A stretch of 24,509 nucleotides of DNA from SURF-32 sp964648365 (GCA_964648365.1 CAZYLK010000085.1:1-24509), one strand, 5' to 3'. Positions 14,150-21,933 are shown, counted from the stretch's first letter. Numbers and translations are program-made. The notes: a model not told the origin generated them from the letters alone.

Positions 14150-15292
14150 TTATTCGATGTTGCCGCCGCCCGCGAGGAAGAGCGGGCGGAGACGGCCGAA
14201 CCAGATCTGCTCACGGATTTCGCGGAAGCCCGTCTCGTTGATCTCGAAGTCACCCGGCACCTTGTAGGCGCCCAGGAACCCGTCGGCAACGTCGTCCACC
14301 GGAGCCTGGGGATCGCCGTAGTAGCCGAGCTGGCCGCCGGTGTCATAGACCTTGGCCGCGTGCCCGTCGGCGAAGAGGATGTTCGCGAACCCGCCTACGG
14401 TGGCCTGGTCCTTGGCATCGTGCAGCGGCACGATGTCGTTGATTTCGTGTCCGAAGCGGCCAGCGTCGCCGGTCACGGTGGAGAAGTCGACCGACATGCC
14501 GTCGGTGAACGACTCGACAGTGAACTCGCCCACCGTCGCAACCTCTTCGTCAGCAAAGTTATTGATCGTGTCGGCGTACTGCTGGGTGATCTGGCTGTCG
14601 CTGCTGTCACCGGCGCGGGAGTCGCCCATTAGCGCTATGCGATCCGCAGAGACGACCGAGTTGGTCAGGTGCTTTTCGTTGAGCGGGCCGTCGCCGTCAC
14701 CCGGGCACTTGCTCGGATCATTCGTGTTGTTGTTCGAGCCGTAGCCCTTCATCGGGCCGTCGGGGCCCGCGACCGGGTCACCGCGGCTGAAGTGCCAGGT
14801 GGTGGCGTAGTTGGTGTTGTAACCCTTGGCCCAGAACTCCCGCGACTCCCAGTCCGGCGCGCCAGTATCATCGACGATCGGAACCGGGGCGATGCCGCCG
14901 GGATGGCGGTTCGGATTCGGGCTGCCCGTCTGGGCGGCGCCGGTGTAGTCGGCGACCTTCTCGTTGAGCGTCCACGGATTGGACGGGCACAGCGACTTGC
15001 CCGGGTTGGCGACCCGCAGGCCGATGATGTCCGCGACCCAGCCGATCGTGCGGACGTCGCCGTCGCGCAGATAGTCGAAGGCTGCCGACGAGCGATAGCC
15101 GCTGCGGCTCTGGGAAGCGTAGATCTCGAAACCCGACGAGAACGTCCGCAGGTGAGCCTGGCACGTGGCGGCGCGGGCGGCCTCACGAGCCTTGCTCAAC
15201 GACGGCAGCAGAATCGCCACCAGCAACGCGATGATGCTGATGACCACCAGCAGTTCGACGAGCGTGAACCCGCCTTTCCTTTCACGACGCAT
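14150..15292 (-). CDS. Prepilin-type N-terminal cleavage/methylation domain protein
   Basis: A 380-residue type IV pilin-like or type II secretion pseudopilin-like protein. The prepilin leader MRRERKGG is cut before F9; FTLVELLVVISIIALLVAIL has the conserved Glu at +5 and runs into a hydrophobic helix, then LPSLSKAREAARAATC. The long globular region carries paired cysteines and ends with ANILFADGHAAKVYD (about 305-319), the FADGHA signature of planctomycete pseudopilins (H-X9-DG/DUF1559-like group). These proteins occur in many copies in planctomycetes and are not part of a single pilus operon; no secretion genes lie nearby. GGAGATTACGAC precedes the ATG. It is divergent from the response regulator. 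Confidence 0.88.
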   Translation of the reverse strand: MRRERKGGFTLVELLVVISIIALLVAILLPSLSKAREAARAATCQAHLRTFSSGFEIYASQSRSGYRSSAAFDYLRDGDVRTIGWVADIIGLRVANPGKSLCPSNPWTLNEKVADYTGAAQTGSPNPNRHPGGIAPVPIVDDTGAPDWESREFWAKGYNTNYATTWHFSRGDPVAGPDGPMKGYGSNNNTNDPSKCPGDGDGPLNEKHLTNSVVSADRIALMGDSRAGDSSDSQITQQYADTINNFADEEVATVGEFTVESFTDGMSVDFSTVTGDAGRFGHEINDIVPLHDAKDQATVGGFANILFADGHAAKVYDTGGQLGYYGDPQAPVDDVADGFLGAYKVPGDFEINETGFREIREQIWFGRLRPLFLAGGGNIE

Positions 15293-15404
15293 GTCGTAAT
15301 CTCCTTGACCCTGACTGTAGAACGATGCCGTTTCCGGCGACCGCTTCGGGCGACGCGCCCGTCGGTCTACGGCCGGGATTCTGCGAGGGCGTTGTTACGG
15401 CGGT

Positions 15405-15433
15405 TTGTTGGAATCGTTAAGATTTGGTTAATT
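15405..15433 (+). promoter_or_regulatory. Possible promoter upstream of the response regulator
   Basis: TTGTTG (15405-15410) and TTAATT (15428-15433) are 17 bp apart in the only AT-rich part of the divergent intergenic region (15293-15524). The -10 matches the consensus at only three positions, so the call is weak. Confidence 0.25.
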
Positions 15434-15599
15434 CGTGGCCGCGACGGTTGGACCCGGCCCGGCCGCGGCTACACTGGATGGCGGGCATGGAGACCGTCCG
15501 TACTGCGGATTGGGGGAACGGTGCATGAGCGTCGCCAGCGTGAACTTCAGCGCCGGTCGGCCCGCGCGGGAGCCGGCCTTCGCGAGCAGGAGCCAGACC

Positions 15600-16316
15600 G
15601 TGACCGCCAATACAACCGTGCTGGTGGTGGAGGATGAAGTCGACCTGGCTGAGCTGATCTGCCTGAAACTCAAGGCGGAAGGATACCGATGTTCAGCCGT
15701 CGGCAGCGGACTCGAGGCCCTTCATTCAATCGAACGCTGGGCGCCCGACCTGATCATCCTCGACCGGATGCTGCCAGGACTGTCGGGCGATGAGTTTCTC
15801 GGCCGGCTGCGCCACAATCCGCGCACCAGCGCCATCCCCGTCATCATGCTGACCGCCAAGGCCGAAGAGTCGGACGAATTGATCGGATTCTCGCTCGGCG
15901 CCGACGACTACCTGTCCAAGCCCTGCTCCATGAAGGTGCTGGCCGCGCGCGTGGCCGCGCTGATCCGCCGTGCCACCGCTGCCGCCACTAACCCCGACGT
16001 CTACACGCTCGGACCCATCACGGTCGACGCCGGTCGGCACGAGGTAACAGTCAACGGCGCTCCCATCGTGCTTACGGCCACCGAGTTCCGGCTGCTCACG
16101 GCCCTCGCCGCGGCCCGCGGCCGGGTGCTGGCGCGATCGCAATTGATCGACAAGGCCCTCGGCGAGGACGTGGCCGTGACCGATCGCACCATCGACGTTC
16201 ACATCACCTCGCTGCGGAAGAAGCTCAACCACGCCGACGAAACCGAGTCCGCCGCCCGCTGGATCCAGACCATTCGAGGCGTCGGCTATTCCCTTCGGGC
16301 GCCCGCCAACGATTAA
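15600..16316 (+). CDS. OmpR/PhoB-family response regulator (orphan)
   Basis: A 238-residue protein from the GTG at 15600, which follows AGGAG at 7 nt and gives the usual length. An ATG at 15525 (GGGGG upstream) would add 25 residues with no family match. The receiver domain begins TVLVVEDEVDLAEL with its acidic pocket; the phosphoacceptor Asp is in LIILDRMLPG, followed by VIMLTAK and DDYLSKP (conserved Thr and Lys). The C-terminal winged helix has LTATEFRLLTAL, DRTIDVHITSLRKKL and IRGVGYSLR, all typical of PhoB/OmpR. No histidine kinase lies nearby, so its signal and targets cannot be read from context. It is divergent from the prepilin-like gene. Confidence 0.9.
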   Translation: MTANTTVLVVEDEVDLAELICLKLKAEGYRCSAVGSGLEALHSIERWAPDLIILDRMLPGLSGDEFLGRLRHNPRTSAIPVIMLTAKAEESDELIGFSLGADDYLSKPCSMKVLAARVAALIRRATAAATNPDVYTLGPITVDAGRHEVTVNGAPIVLTATEFRLLTALAAARGRVLARSQLIDKALGEDVAVTDRTIDVHITSLRKKLNHADETESAARWIQTIRGVGYSLRAPAND

Positions 16317-16613
16317 CCCAAAGTCAGCCGCAAGCCGCTCACGACGAGTCATCAGGGGGCGAGCGCCGCGTGGGTAACGCCGGTCCGGCGGATGCCTCCT
16401 GAATCCGCCCTGCGCCGGCCTGGCGGCGCAGCGCAGTGCGTGCATGGCTCGAAGCCGCGCTCACCGGGCGCGTCCATGCAGATCCTGCACCCGCAAGTCA
16501 CTCGGAGTCACCACGCCTGCAAAAAAAAAGGCGTAGCATCCGCGCCGGGGGGGAGGTACGATCGCCCGCCGATCCGGCCGGCGGTTTGCTGGTGGCGTGC
16601 TGGAGAATATCGC
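16317..16613. other. Intergenic region with two hairpins and an A9 tract
   Basis: A hairpin CTGCGCCG(16410-16417)/CGGCGCAG(16424-16431) with a 6-nt loop is a plausible terminator of the response regulator, though without a T-tract. Further on, ACGCC(16513-16517) and GGCGT(16530-16534) flank an A9 run (16521-16529), a feature that stands out in this GC-rich DNA. A frame running through this region joins the YbjQ gene but has no family-like sequence before 16614. No gene is supported here. Confidence 0.5.
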
Positions 16614-16943
16614 TTGATCGTCGTCAATACCGAAACGGTGCCGGGATATACCATCACCGAACTGAAGGGCCTTGTGCAGGGCAATACCATTCGGGCCAAG
16701 CACCTGGGCCGCGATCTGGCCGCGGGGTTCAAAAACCTCGTCGGCGGTGAGCTGCGCGGCTATACCGAACTGCTCACCGAAGCGCGGCGACAGGCCGTCG
16801 AGCGTATGCTGGCGCAGGCGCACGAACTCGGCGCCAACGCCGTCGTCAACGTGCGCTTCACCACGAGCGCCGTCACGGCCGGGGCGGCGGAACTCTACGC
16901 CTACGGAACGGCCGTCATGGTGGAGCGGGCGGCCGATGTCTGA
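16614..16943 (+). CDS. YbjQ-family (DUF74, PF01906) protein
   Basis: A 109-residue soluble protein. The chosen start is TTG at 16614, 8 nt after GGAG (16602-16605); it gives the usual family length and begins LIVVNTETVPGYTITELKG. Family features are G.T.RAKHLGRDLAAGFKNLVGG, then the helical TEARRQAVERMLAQAHELGA and the strand NAVVNVRFTTS, ending in YAYGTAVMVE. YbjQ proteins form pentamers and are described as possible heavy-metal-binding proteins; no function is firmly known. The next gene starts inside this one (8-bp overlap), so the two are translationally coupled. Confidence 0.87.
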   Translation: MIVVNTETVPGYTITELKGLVQGNTIRAKHLGRDLAAGFKNLVGGELRGYTELLTEARRQAVERMLAQAHELGANAVVNVRFTTSAVTAGAAELYAYGTAVMVERAADV

Positions 16944-17442
16944 CCTCTGGTGGCAGTTGCTGCCCGTCGTCCTCCCGTTCGCGTTCATCGGGCTGGGATG
17001 GGCCGTGGGAAGCTGGCGCGAGCGGGCGCACCTGGCGTCTCTGGCGGCACGCGAGAGCGCCTGTGCCGACGTGCGCGTCTCGAACCTGCGCCAGGTGCCG
17101 CTGTCACACGACGTGCGCCATTGCGAGATGGTCTGCGGCGACGCCGTCATCGCGTCCGACTATTTCAAGAGCGTCGCCGGGGCGCTGCGCAACCTCGTCG
17201 GCGGAGAAATCCGCGTATTCGAGACGCTCATGGAGCGGGCGCGGCGCGAGGCGCTGCTGCGGCTGATCGACGAGGCCCGCCGGGCGGGCGCCTCGGAGGT
17301 GTACAACCTCCGCTTCGAGACGTGCAACATCCTCAGCGGCAATCCGAACCGCCGCAACAAGGGCGCCGTGGCTGTCGAGGTCTTTGCGTTCGGCACGGCC
17401 GTGGTTCGCGCAGGATCGCCGCATGACCGGCCCGCCGAGTAA
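16936..17442 (+). CDS. Membrane-anchored YbjQ-like protein
   Basis: A 168-residue protein. An N-terminal transmembrane segment (about 5-26, WQLLPVVLPFAFIGLGWAVG) precedes a YbjQ-like domain: VPLSHDVRHCEMVCGDAVIA, then SVAGALRNLVGGEIRVFETL, the helix with RARREALLRLIDEARRAGAS, and VYNLRFETCNI, ending VEVFAFGTAV. It is a diverged paralogue of the preceding gene, with the NLVGGE(L/I)R core shared, but adds a membrane anchor and cysteines (C56, C66, C70 and one near 133). The ATG lies inside the upstream gene, and the stop (17440-17442) lies inside the downstream gene, so the three form a tightly packed operon. Function is unknown; membrane-tethered multimerisation with the soluble paralogue is possible. 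Confidence 0.83.
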   Translation: MSDLWWQLLPVVLPFAFIGLGWAVGSWRERAHLASLAARESACADVRVSNLRQVPLSHDVRHCEMVCGDAVIASDYFKSVAGALRNLVGGEIRVFETLMERARREALLRLIDEARRAGASEVYNLRFETCNILSGNPNRRNKGAVAVEVFAFGTAVVRAGSPHDRPAE

Positions 17443-18319
17443 GCGTCGAGACGATCCGTCGGTCCATGCCGAGCCGCACCTGCGTCCGACGGGCGGCCCC
17501 GTCGATCCTTCCGAACGCCGCGCCGAACAGATGCTCGCACGGGAAGGCTCGCTCGCCGCGTCCACGCTCGGCGACGCGCAGAACGTCGCCGACGAGCCGG
17601 ACATCTTCCCGCGCGATCGCGTCGAGATTGACCGCGACTGGTCGTGCAGCCGATGCGGCCATAATCTGCGCGGACTCGAACTGGGACGACCCTGTCCAGA
17701 ATGCGGTCACATCGAGTTGTACCGCCCGCCAGCCGCAACCACGCGCAGTTACGGAAGCTGGCTCGCCGATCGGATGAAGACGACGCCCGCCTCTCACAGG
17801 TGGGCCGTCATCGCCGCGGGCGCGCCCTGGGGCATCGCCGCGGCCGCGCTCGCGGCGTTCTTCGGCATCGGCTTCGTCCCGCTCGCGCTCGCGGCGCGGC
17901 TGCCGCTCATGCTCACCTACACCATCCCGGCGGAAGAGTTGCTCAAGGCGGCCTTCGTCGCGCTCATCGTCGAAGTACGGCCATATCTCTTCCGCAACGA
18001 GCGCCAGATCTACCTCTGCACCGGACTGACCGCGCTGGCCTTCGCCGTGACGCAGAACGTGGCTTTTTTCTGGATCGTCGCACCCAAGGCCGGCCTGACG
18101 CTTCTGGTGTACCGCTGGCTGGCGTGCCCGACGATGCAGGTCGGCTGCTCCCTGGCCGCGGCGACCGCGCTCGCCCGCGTCTGGCGACAATGCACCACCG
18201 AAGGCCGCCCGCCCCGCCTCACCGTCGCGCTGGGCGGCCTGCTGCTGGCCATCCTGTTGCATGGCGTCTTCTTCGGCATCGCGATTTCGCTCGAGAGCCT
18301 GTTCGGGCCGTGGCGGTAA
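17423..18319 (+). CDS. Zinc-ribbon protein with a degenerate PrsW-like membrane domain
   Basis: A 298-residue protein whose ATG overlaps the previous gene by 20 bp. The N-terminus (1-70) is hydrophilic. CSRCGHNLRGLELGRPCPEC (75-94) is a four-Cys zinc ribbon of a type common in planctomycetes. About six membrane segments follow (128-150, 152-168, 170-186, 196-220, 224-250, 268-292). IPAEELLKAAF (168-178) matches the EExxK motif of PrsW intramembrane proteases, ALAFAVTQNVAFFW (204-217) aligns with the second motif but has Gln where PrsW has Glu, and LLHGVFFG (278-285) aligns with the last His motif. The third motif lacks His (MQVGCSLA). It may be an inactive or altered homologue. Confidence 0.75.
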   Translation: MTGPPSKRRDDPSVHAEPHLRPTGGPVDPSERRAEQMLAREGSLAASTLGDAQNVADEPDIFPRDRVEIDRDWSCSRCGHNLRGLELGRPCPECGHIELYRPPAATTRSYGSWLADRMKTTPASHRWAVIAAGAPWGIAAAALAAFFGIGFVPLALAARLPLMLTYTIPAEELLKAAFVALIVEVRPYLFRNERQIYLCTGLTALAFAVTQNVAFFWIVAPKAGLTLLVYRWLACPTMQVGCSLAAATALARVWRQCTTEGRPPRLTVALGGLLLAILLHGVFFGIAISLESLFGPWR

Positions 18320-18342
18320 GCCCGCGCACCGCGAACAGGCTC
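18295..18342 (+). terminator. Inverted repeat at the 3' end of the zinc-ribbon gene
   Basis: GAGCCTGTTCG (18295-18305) and CGAACAGGCTC (18332-18342) are perfect 11-bp inverted copies with a 26-nt loop spanning the stop codon. No T-tract follows. It could end the three-gene operon or stabilise its mRNA. Confidence 0.5.
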
Positions 18343-18619
18343 GCGGGGCCGCGCGTTCGTGCGCGGTGCGAGTGACGGCTGATTTGCGCAGCAAGAGGAG
18401 GCGGCCCCCACAACCGGACGGCCCATCCGCCTCTGCCGACCCGCAGGCCCGCCCGGCGACCATCGGACGCACCCCATCGCGCCCGGCCAAAGGCAACGGC
18501 ACACCGCTTGCTCCACCAGGCTGCACCGGATGCGTCGCCGCCGTTCCTGGCCCAGGCTGTGACGCGATCCGGATGACAACGCGAGCCGGAAGCCCTTCGT
18601 ATCGCTGATTGGAACACGT
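18343..18619. other. Intergenic region before the HAF-repeat gene
   Basis: No gene is supported. A small hairpin GAGGCGG(18398-18404)/CCGCCTC(18427-18433) is present. The next start (18620) has only a weak GGAA site 6 nt upstream. I see no convincing promoter pair. Confidence 0.4.
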
Positions 18620-19900
18620 ATGATCAAGACCTCAAACGCGCAGACCCTTTTCCTCCTCGCCGCCGGCGCCATCGCGCTGCTCGCCCGGGCGGGCGCAGCG
18701 AGCGACCGGTACGAACTCGTCATCATCGAACCGTGGGATCTGGAGTATCGCTACGCGAGTTCCAGAGTTGGGGGTCTGAACAACCGCAACCAGGCATCGG
18801 GATGCGCAACGCCCCTGGAAGGCACATGCTCTTTCCTGTGGACGCGCGAAGACGGCAAGACGCCCTGGGAGATCGGCGGCGTCATCAACGATGCCGGCGT
18901 CATCGCCGGCGGCCGCGGCCTGCTCTACCCGGACGGCCGCATGGTCGACACGCTCATGAGCGACGCGGACGGCATCAACGAGTCCAACGTCGTCGTCGGC
19001 GACGTGACCGGCCGCTACTGGGGCGGCTGCCGGTATACGCGCACCGCCAAAGTGTGGGATGAAGTCCACGGCACGCGATCCCTGATTGACCTGGGCGTTC
19101 CCTCCGCCCACGAGGCCCGGGCCGTCAATGAATCGAACCAGATCGTCGGCGTCCGCTCGTGGACCGGCTCCTGCGGCGACTTTGAGGCGTTCCTGTTCGA
19201 CCTCAACACCGGCGAGCACGTCGACATTCACTACGAAATCGTCGGCAACGACATGGGGATCACCGAGGCGTTCGACATCAACGATCACGGCGTCGTGGTG
19301 GGAGAAGGGCCGTACGGACGGGGCATCGGCGAGACGGGACCGTTCATCTGGAGCCGCGACGAGGGCGTCCGCTGGCTGCCCGCCATGCCCCGCAGCACGA
19401 CGGACTTCACGCACGCGAAAGCCATCAACAACCGCGGCCAGGTCGTCGGCGGCGGCATCGTGGACGACGCCTACTGGCACGGATTCATCTGGGACGAAGC
19501 CAACGGCATGCGCGATCTGAACGATCTGACCGATGGGATCCCGGAAGGCTTCATGATCGACACGGCCGAGAAGATCAATGACAACGGCTGGATCATCGGC
19601 TCGGGCCACTACGGTGCCTGGAGCCCGGAACGGGCCGTGGTGCTGATCCCCATCGGCGGCCTCGACTGCGACGCCATCCGCCAGTTCAAGGCCTCCTGCA
19701 AGCGCGGCAAGTTAAAGGTGCTGGTAAAGTCCTCGCTGGCCCGCGGCACCGAGTTGACCATCGACAACGACGGCAATCTGCAAACCCTGGTCATCGGCAA
19801 GGGCGGCAAGGGCAAGGTAAAGTTCACCCGCCAGACCGGGCAGCACACCGTGTCGATCGTCGAGTGCGGCCAGCACCGGGCGAACGTGGACTGCGGCTGA
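18620..19900 (+). CDS. Exported HAF-repeat protein with the shared C-terminal module
   Basis: A 426-residue protein. Residues 1-28 are a signal peptide (AQTLFLLAAGAIALLARAGA). Six HAF-type units of the form 'IN..G.VVG' follow: INDAGVIAGG (89-98), INESNVVVGDV (119-129), VNESNQIVGV (169-178), INDHGVVVGEG (220-230), INNRGQVVGGG (269-279) and INDNGWIIGSG (319-329). Each is paired with FLW/FIWD strands, as expected for a beta-propeller-like extracellular fold (the HAF 'probable extracellular repeat' family). Residues 354-426 are the same C-terminal module found in the three exported proteins near the left end (FKASCKRGKLKVLVK, IDNDG, GGKGKVKF, GQHTVSIVEC). No substrate or enzymatic motif is visible. 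Confidence 0.88.
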   Translation: MIKTSNAQTLFLLAAGAIALLARAGAASDRYELVIIEPWDLEYRYASSRVGGLNNRNQASGCATPLEGTCSFLWTREDGKTPWEIGGVINDAGVIAGGRGLLYPDGRMVDTLMSDADGINESNVVVGDVTGRYWGGCRYTRTAKVWDEVHGTRSLIDLGVPSAHEARAVNESNQIVGVRSWTGSCGDFEAFLFDLNTGEHVDIHYEIVGNDMGITEAFDINDHGVVVGEGPYGRGIGETGPFIWSRDEGVRWLPAMPRSTTDFTHAKAINNRGQVVGGGIVDDAYWHGFIWDEANGMRDLNDLTDGIPEGFMIDTAEKINDNGWIIGSGHYGAWSPERAVVLIPIGGLDCDAIRQFKASCKRGKLKVLVKSSLARGTELTIDNDGNLQTLVIGKGGKGKVKFTRQTGQHTVSIVECGQHRANVDCG

Positions 19901-19916
19901 CCGCCGGCAAGGCGGT
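19900..19916 (+). terminator. Short hairpin at the stop codon of the HAF-repeat gene
   Basis: ACCGCC (19900-19905) and GGCGGT (19911-19916) form a 6-bp stem with a 5-nt loop starting on the last base of the TGA stop. There is no T-tract, so it is a weak terminator candidate between convergent genes. Confidence 0.35.
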
Positions 19917-20011
19917 GGATCACCCGGCACACCGAAGTTGCGGCGCAGATGGGCGGACGATCACGCGGGAGCCGGACGACGGCCGGCGAGCGACCTCGTA
20001 GCGAGCCACCC

Positions 20012-21106
20012 TCACCCCCCCAGCGTCAGCATGATCAGCGATTGCGACTTCGGTCCTTCGGGCAGCTTCGCCCCGATCGCGGTCGCCAGAATCCGGCCGG
20101 CGGCGGTGGTGTCGAGGCGGGCGCCGTCCCAACATTGCCGGATCGAGTAGTGGCGCGGGTCGTGGACGCAGGGGACCAGGTCGCCCTCGGCCGTGAAGCG
20201 CAGGCGGCGGCATACGTCGCAAAAGGGGCGCGTGGTCGAGGCGATCAGGCCGATGACGCCGAGGATGTCGGGGTCTTGACCGTCAGCGGCGTTGCCCCGC
20301 CCTGATCCGCCGAAGGCGGACGGATTGCATGGGTGCGGGCCGCTGCCGTACCTCCCTGATCCGCGGAAGGCGGACAGTTCGGATTGGCGTACGTCACTCG
20401 GCTTGCGGCGGACGACGTAGTCCACCGCGGGCGAGCCGTTCTTTCTGGGGATCTCGGTGAGGTGGAAGCGTTCGCCGAGCCGGTCGAGAATCTCCGCGGC
20501 CGGGACCAGGTGCTGGTCGGTCAGATGGGCCAGCGGGCCGATGGGCATGACCTCCAGGAAGCGGACCACGCAGCCGAGCTTCAGGCCCCACTCGGTGATC
20601 TCGCATAGTTCGTCATGGTTGACGCCGCGCTGCACGACGAGGTTGACCTTCACCGGCGTCAGGCCCGCCTCCACGGCCGCGTGGATGCCGCGCAGGGTGT
20701 GATCGATCCGCCCGCCGCGAGTGAGTTCCTTGAAAGCGTCGGGCTTGAGCGTGTCCAGCGAGATGTTGATGCGGTCGAGGCCGGCATCTCGGAGCGGAAC
20801 AGCAAACTTCTCCAGCGCCTGCCCGTTGGTGGTCAGCGTCATCTGGTGCAGCGACGGCAGCGCCTTGATCCGCCGCGCCAGCGGCAGCAGGTGCGGATAG
20901 AGCAGCGGCTCTCCGCCGGTCAGGCGGATGTGCCGGATGCCGTGCTCTTCCACCAGCCAGCGGACCGTCTCGAACGCGAAGTCCGGGTCGATCATGTGCC
21001 CGCTGGGTTTCGCATCCTCGGGGATGCAATACCGGCAGGCGAGGTTGCAGTGGTCGGTCAGCGACAGCCGCAGGTGGTCGATTTCACGTCCGCATCCGTC
21101 GATCAT
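20012..21106 (-). CDS. moaA: GTP 3',8-cyclase MoaA (molybdenum cofactor)
   Basis: A 364-residue radical SAM enzyme that makes the first intermediate of molybdopterin synthesis from GTP. The SAM cluster is C20, C24, C27 (DHCNLACRYC); the second cluster is C296, C299 and C313. LTGGEPLL (63-70) binds SAM, and the protein ends in the conserved Gly-Gly. Length exceeds the usual 325-340 because residues about 236-280 form an extra Ser/Gly-rich segment carrying LSAFRGSGRYG and PSAFGGSGRG, the translations of two copies of a DNA hairpin repeat. The flanks before (PRKNGSPAVDYVV) and after (GVIGLIASTTRPFC) are normal, so the insertion may be tolerated in a loop. No other moa gene is in the window. The ATG has no Shine-Dalgarno but a well-placed -10. 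Confidence 0.92.
   Translation of the reverse strand: MIDGCGREIDHLRLSLTDHCNLACRYCIPEDAKPSGHMIDPDFAFETVRWLVEEHGIRHIRLTGGEPLLYPHLLPLARRIKALPSLHQMTLTTNGQALEKFAVPLRDAGLDRINISLDTLKPDAFKELTRGGRIDHTLRGIHAAVEAGLTPVKVNLVVQRGVNHDELCEITEWGLKLGCVVRFLEVMPIGPLAHLTDQHLVPAAEILDRLGERFHLTEIPRKNGSPAVDYVVRRKPSDVRQSELSAFRGSGRYGSGPHPCNPSAFGGSGRGNAADGQDPDILGVIGLIASTTRPFCDVCRRLRFTAEGDLVPCVHDPRHYSIRQCWDGARLDTTAAGRILATAIGAKLPEGPKSQSLIMLTLGG
20301..20375. repeat. Two copies of a TCCGCC-TTC-GGCGGA hairpin repeat inside moaA
   Basis: The 21-bp sequence CCTGATCCGC(C/G)GAAGGCGGAC occurs at 20301-20321 and 20355-20375, 54 bp (18 codons) apart and in the same frame. The first copy holds a perfect 6-bp stem (TCCGCC/GGCGGA) with a 3-nt loop; the second has one mismatch. 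Similar sequence (CGGATTG) follows each copy, so the mobile unit is probably about 30 bp. Confidence 0.8.
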
Positions 21107-21112
21107 GCTGGG

Positions 21113-21142
21113 ATTCTAGCGACTCTGGCCGCGATCGGACAA
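21113..21142 (-). promoter_or_regulatory. Promoter of moaA, predicted leaderless
   Basis: On the minus strand TTGTCC (21142-21137) and TAGAAT (21118-21113) are 18 bp apart, and 6 nt (CCCAGC) separate the -10 from the ATG at 21106. There is no Shine-Dalgarno. The layout matches arsR and the HEPN gene. Confidence 0.6.
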
Positions 21143-21155
21143 GACGGAAGAACTT

Positions 21156-21529
21156 AACGCAAAGGCGCGAAGGGGCGAAGGCGCGAAGAAGAAAAAGAAG
21201 GGAGAGGCGGGGATAAGACCGTGCTTCAGAGTCCCGCGCTCAGAGCCGCGTCCTCAGAGCCCCCGCTTTCAAGCGGGGGTTGGCGGCTGGCGCAAGCCGA
21301 CTCGCCCGCTCGTCGTGGCACACCGGTGCGCGCCGACGGTAAAACTCACGGACCCTGCAACTCGCGTGTGTGCTGCGGACAGTCGACGATCGCAACCGTC
21401 TGCGTGAATCTTCTCTTCTCTGCTCTTTGCGTCTTTGCCCCTTCGCGCCTTTGCGTTGTTTGCTTCGCGGCGCGACGCAACCCCCGCATGAATGCGGGGG
21501 CTCTGAAAACCCGCGATTGAAAGCGGGGG
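21156..21529. repeat. Nested inverted-repeat region between moaA and the ferredoxin gene
   Basis: A perfect 21-bp inverted repeat, AACGCAAAGGCGCGAAGGGGC (given here as 21156-21176 pairing with 21437-21457), encloses about 260 bp; an AAGAAG-rich stretch extends both arms. Inside and beyond are palindromes CCCCCGCTT-TC-AAGCGGGGG (21260-21279), CCCCCGCAT-GA-ATGCGGGGG (21481-21500) and a decayed version (21510-21529), each next to CAGAGC or GCTCTG. No gene is supported; the open frames across it read repeats. It looks like several short non-autonomous hairpin elements nested together. Confidence 0.75.
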
Positions 21530-21535
21530 CTCCGA

Positions 21536-21817
21536 TTACTCGACTTCGAGCAGCTCCGCGAAGGCGGGAACCTTGAGCACCTCTTCCGTCGGCACCATGG
21601 TGATGACGTGCCACGGGCAGACCTGGGCGCAGAGCTTGCATCCGATGCAGACCGGCAGGTCGATCGTGCATACGCCCATCGCGTAGCCGGGGTGGTTGGG
21701 GTCGGATATCTTGTCGATGCAATCGACCGGGCACATGGTGACACAGGCGTCGCAGCCGGTGCACAAGTCCTCATCGAGGATGGCCAGTTGCTTGGGGAGT
21801 TTCTTCTTCTTCGCCAT
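21536..21817 (-). CDS. 2x[4Fe-4S] ferredoxin-like protein
   Basis: A 93-residue cytosolic electron carrier. CTGCDACVTMCPVDC (19-33) supplies the first cluster motif CxxCxxCxxxCP with an extra Cys; CIGCKLCAQVCPW (57-69) supplies the second. The insert between the motifs (ISDPNHPGYAMGVCTIDLPV) is longer than in clostridial ferredoxins and resembles the ferredoxin-like subunits of larger oxidoreductases. The ATG at 21817 starts MAKKKKLPKQLA; no strong ribosome binding site is seen. The partner is unknown: the isochorismatase-like gene on the same strand 116 bp upstream is not an obvious redox partner. Confidence 0.9.
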   Translation of the reverse strand: MAKKKKLPKQLAILDEDLCTGCDACVTMCPVDCIDKISDPNHPGYAMGVCTIDLPVCIGCKLCAQVCPWHVITMVPTEEVLKVPAFAELLEVE

Positions 21818-21933
21818 GACGCTCTGGAGTCAGCCTGTCGTCGTCTACCGTCGCACGTCCGCCGCCATCCGCGGCCCGCCCGGCGGCACGTCGCGAATGC
21901 AGCCCTGAGCGCGGCCCGTTCTCAATGCCAGGC

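Noticed and set aside
15525..15599. N-terminal extension of the response regulator from ATG 15525
   Set aside because: The 25 residues do not match the family; GTG 15600 has a better ribosome binding site. The ATG remains possible.
21221..21520. 99-codon frame between moaA and the ferredoxin gene
   Set aside because: It reads through nested palindromic repeats; the peptide reflects repeats, not a protein family.
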